Source: CAZAFD01 sp964484785 (lineage in GTDB: Bacteria > Pseudomonadota > Alphaproteobacteria > Rickettsiales > UBA1997). From it: DNA of 6,372 nucleotides. The notes beneath the pieces were generated by a model. It ran no database searches and was not told the origin of the DNA. It saw only the letters and a list, made by a program, of their open reading frames with translations. Positions 1-5,125 of the stretch are shown here, piece after piece (within the stretch, counting starts at the first letter, position 1; the number at the start of each line of letters is the position of its first letter). Made by a program: the position numbers and the translations under genes. The stretch is from NCBI GenBank assembly GCA_964484785.1, contig CAZAFD010000029.1, forward strand, positions 1 to 6,372, in the 5' to 3' direction.

Positions 1-51
1 AACTGATTCGTAATCAGTAGGTCGGGGGTTCGAATCCCCCTTTTGGCACCA
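1..51 (+). tRNA. tRNA-Thr(CGT), 3' portion only
   Basis: The window opens inside a tRNA. Visible in order are the anticodon stem ACTGA/TCAGT (2-6 and 14-18) around loop TTCGTAA with anticodon CGT at 9-11, the variable loop (19-23), a five G-C pair T stem (24-28, 36-40) around TTCGAAT, the 3' acceptor strand TTTTGGC (41-47), discriminator A and an encoded CCA at 49-51. Anticodon CGT reads the threonine codon ACG, and the loop matches known bacterial tRNA-Thr(CGU). The first 25 or so bases (5' acceptor strand and D arm) lie off the left edge. Base 37 is A, as expected for a t6A-modified tRNA. Confidence 0.95.
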
Positions 52-120
52 TTTTAAGTTTGTATAAGAGATGAATCTTAATAAATGATTTGCAATTACG
101 CTTTGTAACCTGTATTTAGT

Positions 121-158
121 GGGAGATGACAAAATCTCTTAGAGACGTCAAGGTCTTT
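121..158 (+). other. Two adjacent stem-loops, possible structured RNA in the tRNA-Thr trailer
   Basis: Bases 121-127 (GGGAGAT) pair with 134-140 (ATCTCTT), seven pairs with two G-U, around loop GACAAA. Immediately after, 141-146 (AGAGAC) pair with 153-158 (GTCTTT), six pairs with one G-U, around loop GTCAAG. TGAC at 127-130 is also complementary to GTCA at 147-150, so a loop-loop contact is possible. The hairpins lie about 70 bases after tRNA-Thr on the same strand. Function is unknown; this may be processed trailer or a small RNA, or chance in AT-rich DNA. Confidence 0.3.
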
Positions 159-172
159 TATATTTAGTTCCT

Positions 173-198
173 TACCTTAGCTTGCAGGTAGCTTTTTT
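173..198 (+). terminator. Weak candidate terminator after tRNA-Thr
   Basis: TACCT at 173-177 pairs with AGGTA at 186-190, and a run of six T follows at 193-198. An alternative AGCT/AGCT pairing overlaps it. The stem is short, so this is only a plausible end for the tRNA-Thr transcript. Confidence 0.35.
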
Positions 199-212
199 AT
201 CTGAAACAAGCA

Positions 213-251
213 TATAATTTAATTACTAAATTATACATTGTTTTGTATAAT
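213..251. repeat. Two overlapping AT-rich inverted repeats
   Basis: TATAATTTA (213-221) and TAAATTATA (227-235) form a perfect 9-bp inverted repeat with a 5-base spacer. ATTATACA (230-237) and TGTATAAT (244-251) form a perfect 8-bp inverted repeat with a 6-base spacer. The right arm of the first overlaps the left arm of the second, so the two hairpins exclude each other. The second ends in a -10-like TATAAT (246-251), but no good -35 precedes it. The role is unknown, and A+T richness makes chance plausible. Confidence 0.35.
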
Positions 252-404
252 CATATTTGGCGCTATATTACAGCGAAAAAAGGATACATTTTTAGATTCC
301 TCTCTAAAATTAAATTAGGGCTTTGAATAAATTCAGATTCTGTTTTGTACTAGTTGTTGAGTGCAACATACTTGAGGACTTAAGAAACGGGAATTTTCCT
401 GGAC

Positions 405-480
405 TGGTGAGTCCGGCGGGAATCGAACCCGCGACAACTTGATTAAAAGTCAAGTGCTCTACCTACTGAGCTACGAACTC
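405..480 (-). tRNA. tRNA-Lys(TTT)
   Basis: Read on the minus strand this is a complete 76-base tRNA. The acceptor stem GAGTTCG pairs with CGGACTC (one G-U), the D arm is GCTC/GAGC, the anticodon stem CTTGA/TCAAG closes loop CTTTTAA with anticodon TTT, the variable loop is TTGTC, the T stem GCGGG/CCCGC closes TTCGATT, and discriminator A is followed by an encoded CCA (TGG at 405-407 on the plus strand). Anticodon TTT reads lysine AAA/AAG. A good promoter lies about 55 bases upstream. No convincing intrinsic terminator was seen downstream. Confidence 0.97.
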
Positions 481-535
481 AAGATATCAGTATAAGTACC
501 ATTAGCGGCGCTTATATACAAACAACCAGCTAAAC

Positions 536-563
536 ATGATATATAGTGATTATTTATTGTCAA
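536..563 (-). promoter_or_regulatory. Sigma70-type promoter for tRNA-Lys
   Basis: On the minus strand a perfect -35 box TTGACA (558-563) is followed after 16 bases by TATCAT (536-541), which matches TATAAT at five of six positions. It points at tRNA-Lys and would give a leader of about 50 bases before the mature 5' end at 480. The -35 box lies inside a palindrome (550-570). Confidence 0.7.
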
Positions 564-570
564 TAAATAA
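550..570. repeat. Perfect 10-bp palindrome over the tRNA-Lys -35 box
   Basis: TTATTTATTG (550-559) and CAATAAATAA (561-570) are exact reverse complements around a single T. The centre overlaps the -35 box of the tRNA-Lys promoter, and the site lies between divergent promoters for tRNA-Lys and ftsW. That is where a repressor operator could sit, but the arms are AT-rich and no known operator is recognised. Confidence 0.45.
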
Positions 571-622
571 ATAGGTTAACCTCTTGGAATCAATACTAGA
601 AAAGTTTTTTATCACTTGAAAT

Positions 623-631
623 TGCTATAAT
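623..631 (+). promoter_or_regulatory. Extended -10 promoter for ftsW
   Basis: TGCTATAAT is a perfect extended -10 element (TG, one base, TATAAT). No good -35 box stands 16-18 bases upstream, which is usual for this class. Transcription would begin near 638 and give a leader of about 33 bases before the ftsW start. Confidence 0.6.
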
Positions 632-659
632 ATATATTACCTTCCTTAGAAGTTTTTTC

Positions 660-673
660 AAGGTATTGTTTTG
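660..673 (+). promoter_or_regulatory. Ribosome binding site that decides the TTG start of ftsW
   Basis: AAGG at 660-663 stands seven bases before TTG at 671-673. The next in-frame ATG (codon 15) has no such site, which favours the TTG. The same bases can pair with TACCTT at 638-643 at the start of the predicted transcript, so the site may be partly masked. Confidence 0.5.
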
Positions 674-1819
674 TTCAGAAGAGAAAAGTTAGGTTTTATC
701 CAAAAATTATGGATGGCTCTAGATAAAAAGTTAATAGTAAGTTTTTTTGATTTGCTGTTAAGTGGTTTTATGTTTGTTTTTACAGCTAGCATACCAGTAG
801 CTGAAAGGATACACGTTACTTCATATTTTTTTATTAAAAAACAAATTATATATTTATGTATCTCTATTTTTCTTCTATTTTTAATTCTCTTCGCTCGTGA
901 CTATATAAGTTTTAAATTAATAAGTCTGTGTTTGATTTTATGTATTTTACTTCTGATTTGTGTATTTTTTATAGGATTTAGTATTAAGGGAGCTAAAAGA
1001 TGGTTGTATATTTTTGGTATATCAATACAGCCCTCAGAGATAATAAAACCTTTTTTAATAATAGTGAATGCTTTTATTTTAGATAAAACCAGAGATTACA
1101 ATGATATAATTAAAATAACTGCCTGCTTAGCTCCATTTAGTATTATTGCGCTATTATTATATCTACAACCAGATATAGGTATTTTAATGCTATTAACTAT
1201 AGTTACGGGTACGCAGATATTTCTCTCCAATATTAAAACAAAAAATGTAATGCTTCTTGGTACTGGTTTTATAATTTTACTGTTACTTTGCTACGTAAGT
1301 CTTCCTCATATTAGAAATAGAATAGATACTTATATAAAAAGTTTAAAAAATATAAATGACTCTTCATACCAAGTAGCTGCTGGCATACAGGCTTTTAGGC
1401 AGGGAGGATATCTAGGACGCGGATTTTTAGAAGGCAAGGCTAAAAATTATATTCCTGATGCTCATACAGACTTTATTTTTCCAGTGATAGTAGAGGAGTT
1501 TGGATTAATATTTGTAATAATCCTACTAAGTATATACCTATATATAGGTTTGCGTGTTTTATTAAAAACTGAGTATTGTTCTTATAGTAATTTTAAATCT
1601 TTAGCTGTTTCGGGCTTGGTTTTGCTTATAATATATCAATGCTTTATTAATATAGGAGTTACCCTTAGTTTATTACCAACAAAAGGTATGACTTTACCAT
1701 TTTTAAGTTATGGAGGCTCCTCTTTAATTGGTAATTCAATAACATATGCCTTTATTCTGATTTTTACACAAAAAGATTTTGAATATAGACCGGATCCTGA
1801 AAATTTATTAGAGTACTAA
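671..1819 (+). CDS. ftsW: FtsW, septal peptidoglycan glycosyltransferase (SEDS family)
   Basis: This 382-residue polytopic inner-membrane protein belongs to the SEDS family, whose members polymerise lipid II into glycan strands. FtsW does so at the division septum with its partner PBP3/FtsI. Family signatures seen are GAKRW (107-111), QPSE (120-123), the large periplasmic loop with FRQGGYLGRGF (242-252) and HTDF (265-268) with the family's key Asp at 267, then EEFG (275-278), PTKGMTLPF (336-344) and SYGGSS (346-351). The PTKGMTLP form separates FtsW from RodA, which normally has a PVVG-type sequence there. About ten hydrophobic segments are visible. ASIPVAERI (39-47) resembles alphaproteobacterial FtsW. 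The start is TTG with an AAGG site seven bases upstream. It stands alone, without murG, murC or other dcw genes, and skp follows 71 bases later with no terminator between, so co-transcription is possible. Confidence 0.93.
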   Translation: MFRREKLGFIQKLWMALDKKLIVSFFDLLLSGFMFVFTASIPVAERIHVTSYFFIKKQIIYLCISIFLLFLILFARDYISFKLISLCLILCILLLICVFFIGFSIKGAKRWLYIFGISIQPSEIIKPFLIIVNAFILDKTRDYNDIIKITACLAPFSIIALLLYLQPDIGILMLLTIVTGTQIFLSNIKTKNVMLLGTGFIILLLLCYVSLPHIRNRIDTYIKSLKNINDSSYQVAAGIQAFRQGGYLGRGFLEGKAKNYIPDAHTDFIFPVIVEEFGLIFVIILLSIYLYIGLRVLLKTEYCSYSNFKSLAVSGLVLLIIYQCFINIGVTLSLLPTKGMTLPFLSYGGSSLIGNSITYAFILIFTQKDFEYRPDPENLLEY

Positions 1820-1853
1820 ATTTTATATTTACTTTATAGAAGGATGTGGTAAC

Positions 1854-1883
1854 ATGAGGTGCATTACTTTATACAAACAATAA
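1854..1883 (+). CDS. Possible nine-codon leader ORF before skp
   Basis: ATG at 1854 opens a frame of nine codons (MRCITLYKQ) ending in TAA at 1881-1883, seven bases before the skp start. AAGGA at 1840-1844 lies nine bases upstream and is a better ribosome site than anything directly before skp. It may feed ribosomes to skp by coupling. There is no homology to judge, and a frame this short can arise by chance. Confidence 0.25.
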   Translation: MRCITLYKQ

Positions 1884-1890
1884 GAGTTAT

Positions 1891-2448
1891 ATGAAGAAAG
1901 TTCTATTTTTATTATTTTTGCTACCAGCAATTAGTTTTGCTAAAGAGGTTGCTATTATTAATACTAGAGATGTTTTAGAAAACAGTACAGCTCTTATTAA
2001 GTTAAAAGAAGCTTTACAAACAGAAAAGGATCAATTTCAACAAAAGTTTGAAGTTAGAGAGAAGAGTTTAGCACAAACTAAGGATTTGCTTGAAACTAAG
2101 CAGAATCAAATCTTGAAACGACAAAATGATGGAAGTGTTTCTAAAGAACAGCTAGAGAAAGAAGTACAAGATCTCCAAAAACAAGCAAGCGCTTTCCAAG
2201 AGAATGTTGCTGCTTTTCAGAAAGAAGTTAAGGATGCCGAAGATAAATTACAAAATAAATTAATAGACAGTATGAATGTAGCTTACAAAGAGCTCCAGAA
2301 GGTTGTAAAACAAATGTTACAGGAGCCAGCTTACTCTAAGTACAGTCTTGTATTAACTACTGATTCAGTTGTATATTTTGATGTACAAGATGAAATCACT
2401 GCGGAAGCCTTGAAAAGATTAAATAAATCTTTTCCAAAGTTTAAGTAG
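1891..2448 (+). CDS. skp: Skp/OmpH-family periplasmic chaperone
   Basis: This 185-residue protein starts with a clear Sec signal peptide, MKKVLFLLFLLPAISFA, with likely cleavage after Ala17. The mature part opens with VAIINTRDVLENS, matching the OmpH/Skp start in which a short beta strand precedes long helices. Residues of about 35-135 are Gln/Lys/Glu-rich with heptad-like spacing, the coiled-coil tentacles that hold unfolded outer-membrane proteins. The end (about 150-185) returns to strand-forming sequence (KYSLVLTTDSVVYFD). Skp works as a trimer, carrying beta-barrel proteins to BamA. Its length fits the family. The gene usually sits between bamA and lpxD or fabZ; here it follows ftsW instead. 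The local ribosome site is weak (AAGAG, four bases from ATG). A strong hairpin follows at 2485. Confidence 0.88.
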   Translation: MKKVLFLLFLLPAISFAKEVAIINTRDVLENSTALIKLKEALQTEKDQFQQKFEVREKSLAQTKDLLETKQNQILKRQNDGSVSKEQLEKEVQDLQKQASAFQENVAAFQKEVKDAEDKLQNKLIDSMNVAYKELQKVVKQMLQEPAYSKYSLVLTTDSVVYFDVQDEITAEALKRLNKSFPKFK

Positions 2449-2484
2449 TAATTAAAACTAGATCCATTCGTATCTGTTGTCATA

Positions 2485-2519
2485 TAAAGGGACCCCATCT
2501 AGAAGGCAGGGTCCCTTTA
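2485..2519. terminator. Bidirectional terminator between skp and pth
   Basis: TAAAGGGACCC (2485-2495) pairs perfectly over 11 bp with GGGTCCCTTTA (2509-2519) around a 13-base loop. It lies between the convergent 3' ends of skp (stop 2448) and pth (stop 2540). T runs are short on both sides (TTT, then A), so it is strong in stem and modest in tail. It probably ends transcripts from both directions. Confidence 0.8.
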
Positions 2520-2539
2520 CTAAATAAATTAATGTTTTA

Positions 2540-3112
2540 TTAAAAACCTTGCTGTTCTAAGTGAATTTTATTAATAAAATTATCTTTTTTGTTCTGCAGT
2601 AATTCTGGCAGGTTCGTAGCAATACTAACTATTAGTTTTTTTAATTTGGCTGCTTCATCTTTTTTAAATTTATTTAATACATAGTCAATTATATCGCTTT
2701 TAAAACTAGGCCTGTCTATTCCAATTTTAATCCTAAAATAGTCGTTTCCAATCATGGAATCGATGCTTTTAATACCATTATGGCCTGCACTATTTCCGCC
2801 TAATTTCAATTTTATCTTACAGAATGATAAATCTAAATCGTCTTGAAAGACTATAATTTTGTCGTTTTGAATTTTGTAAAAATTTTTTGTTTTTGCTACA
2901 GCTATACCAGAGTTATTCATAAAAGTTGTAGGTTTTATTGCTATAATCTTTTCATTACAGATTATACCAGAAAAGGTGCTGGCATTAAATTTACTAGAGT
3001 GAGGAATTAAATTATATAGACGTATTATTTCATCTAAAACCATGAAACCTACGTTATGCCTCGTTTCAGCATATTCTGCCCCGATATTTCCTAAACCTAC
3101 TAATAAAAACAT
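2540..3112 (-). CDS. pth: Peptidyl-tRNA hydrolase (Pth family)
   Basis: Pth cleaves the ester bond of peptidyl-tRNAs that drop off ribosomes, recycling tRNA in the cytoplasm; it is normally essential. The 190 residues fit the family. Active-site features are GLGN with Asn9, TRHNVG with catalytic His19, TTFMNNSG with Asn66, QDDLDL with Asp91, and GHNG with His111 and Asn112, corresponding to E. coli Asn10, His20, Asn68, Asp93, His113 and Asn114. One small oddity is GLGNIG where GLGNPG or GLANPG is usual (Ile10 for Pro). It lies just after rplY, a pairing common in alphaproteobacteria, but a terminator hairpin stands between them and only about 14 bases separate its T run from the ATG. No clear ribosome site precedes the start. 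ychF, a frequent neighbour, is absent; pth instead converges on skp. Confidence 0.95.
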   Translation of the reverse strand: MFLLVGLGNIGAEYAETRHNVGFMVLDEIIRLYNLIPHSSKFNASTFSGIICNEKIIAIKPTTFMNNSGIAVAKTKNFYKIQNDKIIVFQDDLDLSFCKIKLKLGGNSAGHNGIKSIDSMIGNDYFRIKIGIDRPSFKSDIIDYVLNKFKKDEAAKLKKLIVSIATNLPELLQNKKDNFINKIHLEQQGF

Positions 3113-3126
3113 CTTGGATTAAATTG

Positions 3127-3156
3127 AAAAAACTCCTTACTTAAAATAAGGAGTTT
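3127..3156 (-). terminator. Intrinsic terminator after rplY, before pth
   Basis: On the minus strand AAACTCCTTA (3156-3147) pairs perfectly over 10 bp with TAAGGAGTTT (3139-3130) around loop TTTTAAG, and the stem runs into a six-T tract ending at 3127. This is a textbook intrinsic terminator shape. It begins eight bases after the rplY stop and ends 14 bases before the pth start, so it should limit read-through into pth. Confidence 0.8.
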
Positions 3157-3164
3157 ATATTAGT

Positions 3165-3827
3165 TTATTTCTTTTTAGCTGCGCTAGCTGCTGCAGTTGT
3201 GGTTTGACTCGCTGCTGTATCACCGCCTGCACTAGCTGCTGCTTGTGTGTCTAGTACATCATTTTTACCCCTACCAGTTATAGTGACAAGAATTATATCT
3301 TTTTTGGTTACAGGTCTTGTATTTTCTGGTAATTTAATATTAGAGATTTTAACTGATTGTTTTAACAAAAGATTGTTACAGTCTATAATGATATTATCGG
3401 GTATATTCATTGGATCTACATATAATTGTAGCTTTCTTTTAATCATGTTTAGGTAACCACCCTTCTTAATACCAGGAGATTTATCTTTATTAATACACTT
3501 TAGTGGTATCATAACCTTAATCTCTTTCTTACCTTCTACAGACATAAAGTCTATATGTCGTGGTCTATCACTAACAGGATGAACATCTATTTGATAAGGG
3601 ATTACTGTATATGTTTTTCCGTTAATCTTTAGCTTAAAAAGCTTTAAATTTATATCACCTTTATAATATTCGGTTTCAAATTTTTTTATATCTAAATCTA
3701 TATTAATATTTTCTCCGTTATGACCGTAAATAACAGCTGGGATTCTATCGTTTTTTAAAAGTTTTCTAGTAACTCCGTGACCAGTCATTTCTCGAATGTT
3801 ACCATCTAATTCTATAAAATTAGTCAT
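3165..3827 (-). CDS. rplY: Ribosomal protein L25, long CTC form
   Basis: L25 binds 5S rRNA in the large ribosomal subunit. At 220 residues this is the long general-stress (CTC) form with an extra C-terminal domain, as opposed to the short E. coli form of about 94 residues. The N-terminal RNA-binding domain (about 1-95) carries RIPAVIYG (28-35) and DVHPVSDRPRHIDF (81-94). The C-terminal beta domain (about 100-185) carries SPGIKKGGYLN (117-127) and the ISNIKLPENT region (161-170). Residues of about 195-217 are a low-complexity Ala/Ser/Thr/Gly tail ending in three Lys, probably disordered. tsaD lies 94 bases upstream with no clear terminator or promoter between, so it may belong to that operon. 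The ribosome site is weak (TAGAG about eight bases before ATG). A strong terminator follows. Confidence 0.95.
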   Translation of the reverse strand: MTNFIELDGNIREMTGHGVTRKLLKNDRIPAVIYGHNGENINIDLDIKKFETEYYKGDINLKLFKLKINGKTYTVIPYQIDVHPVSDRPRHIDFMSVEGKKEIKVMIPLKCINKDKSPGIKKGGYLNMIKRKLQLYVDPMNIPDNIIIDCNNLLLKQSVKISNIKLPENTRPVTKKDIILVTITGRGKNDVLDTQAAASAGGDTAASQTTTAAASAAKKK

Positions 3828-3907
3828 CTTATACTCTACATTCTCATTTATAAAATAATAAAAGTGCTTAAAAGCTGCTTGAGTCTAACTAAGTAGATTA
3901 AATAATC

Positions 3908-3939
3908 AAGCATCTAGAGAATCAAACATCTAGAGATTC
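3908..3939. repeat. 16-bp tandem duplication across the tsaD stop codon
   Basis: Bases 3908-3923 and 3924-3939 are adjacent copies of a 16-bp unit containing CATCTAGAGA, matching at 14 of 16 positions. The tsaD stop TGA (3924-3922) spans the junction. As 16 is not a multiple of three, the second copy is out of frame, but a single copy would also have ended the gene with TGA after one altered residue, so the protein is nearly unchanged. Confidence 0.7.
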
Positions 3940-4971
3940 TAAGTCCCATCTGGCCATAGGAGATGTTTTAATATCACTTATCAACCCTAGTCTGAATCTT
4001 TCTAAGCCTGCCCATGCAACCATAACTCCATTGTCTGTACACAAATTGAGTGGAGGTGTAATTACTTCATAATTGTAGTTTTTGCAGAAAAGTGATAAAT
4101 TAGATTTTATATATTGATTTGCGCTTACCCCGCCAGCTATAACTAATTTATTAAAAAAGGTGTTTTCTTCTTTATATTTTTCAAATAGATTTTTTAATCT
4201 ATCCTCTAAAATAGCTAATACCGTCTTTTGAAAGCTTGCACAAATATCATACTTATCTTGTAAGCTGATAGAATTTTGTTTAGCAAGTTCATATTTAACA
4301 CATGTTTTTAGTCCTGAGAAGGAAAAATTATATTTTAACCCTTCATCTCTCTTTTTCCCTGTGTTGTCAATCAACGGTTTAGAGAATTTAAATCTATCTT
4401 CATTACCATGTTTAGCAAATTCTTCAATCTTTGGCCCACCTGGATATTGAAGTCCTATCATTTGAGCTACTTTATCAAAGCATTCACCGAGGGCATCATC
4501 TATTGTTTCACCGATTTTGGTGTACTTACCAACGCCTCTGACCTCTAATATCTGACAATGTCCTCCTGATACTAAGAGTAAGACAAAAGGAAATTCTAGA
4601 TTGTTAGTTAATCTACTGGTTAGAGCGTGTGCTTCAAGATGGTTTACGGCTATAAATGGTTTCTGTAGAACAGAGGCTAATGTTTTAGCAAATATAGTGC
4701 CAACTATTAGTCCTCCAATCAGCCCAGGGCCTGTAGTAGCCGCTATAGCCGATAAATTTTCTGGTTTTATCTTCGCTTTTTTTATAGTCTCTTTAAAAAG
4801 TTGATCTATAATATCTAAATGATTTCTTGTCGCGATTTCTGGTACTACTCCACCGAAATTTTTATGAATATCTATTTGAGAAACTACTATGTGTGACAAG
4901 ATTTTTTTGTTCTCATCAAGAATAGCCATAGCTGTTTCATCGCAGCTACTTTCAATTCCAAGTACTAACAT
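3922..4971 (-). CDS. tsaD: TsaD, tRNA N6-threonylcarbamoyladenosine transferase
   Basis: TsaD (YgjD/Kae1/Gcp family) transfers threonylcarbamoyl from threonylcarbamoyl-AMP to A37 of tRNAs reading ANN codons, working with TsaB and TsaE on the product of TsaC. The 349 residues cover the whole family. Motifs seen are GIESSCDET (5-13), GPGLIGGL (81-88), NHLEAH with metal ligands His111 and His115 (110-115), SGGH (135-138), GETIDDALGECFDKVA (154-169), FSFSGLKT (216-223), AGGVSAN (279-285) and TDNGVMVAWAG (312-322) with the metal-binding Asp313. It starts at ATG four bases after an AGGAG ribosome site that overlaps the stop of the restored glycosyltransferase frame, so translational coupling is likely. 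A 16-bp tandem repeat crosses its stop. Old names gcp and 'O-sialoglycoprotein endopeptidase' refer to this family. Confidence 0.97.
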   Translation of the reverse strand: MLVLGIESSCDETAMAILDENKKILSHIVVSQIDIHKNFGGVVPEIATRNHLDIIDQLFKETIKKAKIKPENLSAIAATTGPGLIGGLIVGTIFAKTLASVLQKPFIAVNHLEAHALTSRLTNNLEFPFVLLLVSGGHCQILEVRGVGKYTKIGETIDDALGECFDKVAQMIGLQYPGGPKIEEFAKHGNEDRFKFSKPLIDNTGKKRDEGLKYNFSFSGLKTCVKYELAKQNSISLQDKYDICASFQKTVLAILEDRLKNLFEKYKEENTFFNKLVIAGGVSANQYIKSNLSLFCKNYNYEVITPPLNLCTDNGVMVAWAGLERFRLGLISDIKTSPMARWDLESLDV

Positions 4972-4975
4972 CTAA

Positions 4976-4980
4976 CTCCT
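4976..4980 (-). promoter_or_regulatory. tsaD ribosome binding site
   Basis: AGGAG (minus strand) stands four bases before the tsaD ATG and overlaps the TAG stop (4981-4979) of the restored glycosyltransferase frame. It is the clearest Shine-Dalgarno in the window. In the frame as sequenced, ribosomes leave the upstream gene about 110 bases earlier. Confidence 0.8.
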
Positions 4981-5125
4981 ATTTCCAGTTTTCTTCTACC
5001 CATGTGACAGGTTTTAAATGTTTATAAAAAAATTTTTTAATTGGATTTTTTTCATGCCAAACACCACTTATTGCTTCCTGCAGCTTAGGTTGTCCATGGA
5101 AGGCAATAATTTTCGTGACCCCCCC
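4979..5125 (-). pseudogene. C-terminal part of the glycosyltransferase, displaced by one frame
   Basis: Directly after the G run the reading frame one base away continues for 48 residues to TAG at 4979, beginning GGVTKIIAFHGQPKLQEAIS. The I-x-FHG-x-P-K-x-x-EA pattern is the expected C-terminal motif of this glycosyltransferase family and follows naturally from the end of the conserved upstream sequence. It is therefore the missing end of the 5759-5085 gene rather than a separate small gene, although that frame also holds an ATG at 5161. Joined at seven G, the two parts make 259 residues. Confidence 0.8.

Larger units (their letters stand above)
52..404. other. Gene-free intergenic region between tRNA-Thr and tRNA-Lys
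   Basis: I find no credible open reading frame on either strand across these 353 bases; the few ATG codons run into stops within a handful of codons. The region is not featureless: it holds two adjacent hairpins (121-158), a weak terminator-like hairpin with a T run (173-198), two overlapping AT-rich inverted repeats (213-251), and small hairpins at 261-275 (CGCT/AGCG) and 355-368 (TGTTG/CAACA). It could be tRNA trailer sequence, an unrecognised small RNA or decayed DNA. I saw no motif of 6S RNA, tmRNA, RNase P RNA or SRP RNA that I would defend. Confidence 0.6.

Noticed and set aside
223..251. A promoter with -10 TATAAT at 246-251
   Set aside because: No acceptable -35 box or proper extended -10, no gene follows within reach, and the box is part of an inverted repeat.
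52..404. 6S RNA, tmRNA, SRP RNA or RNase P RNA in the gene-free region
   Set aside because: None of the short conserved motifs I would look for (SRP GGAAGCAG-type loop, RNase P GAGGAAAGTCC, a tRNA-like tmRNA end) is present on either strand; 6S is too variable to claim by eye.
1..480. Functional link between tsaD and the two tRNAs in the window (Thr-CGU and Lys-UUU are both t6A substrates with A37)
   Set aside because: True by known biochemistry, but many tRNAs are t6A substrates and the genes are far apart on different transcripts, so this is most likely coincidence.
671..1819. RodA (MrdB) rather than FtsW
   Set aside because: The PTKGMTLPF sequence and the overall loop motifs are of the FtsW type; RodA usually shows a PVVG-type sequence at that position.
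3247..3456. Plus-strand open frame of 69 codons
   Set aside because: It lies wholly inside rplY on the opposite strand, has no recognisable domain and no ribosome site; it is a shadow of the real gene.
4601..4804. Plus-strand open frame of 67 codons
   Set aside because: It is antisense to the conserved core of tsaD, and its length is explained by the composition of that gene.
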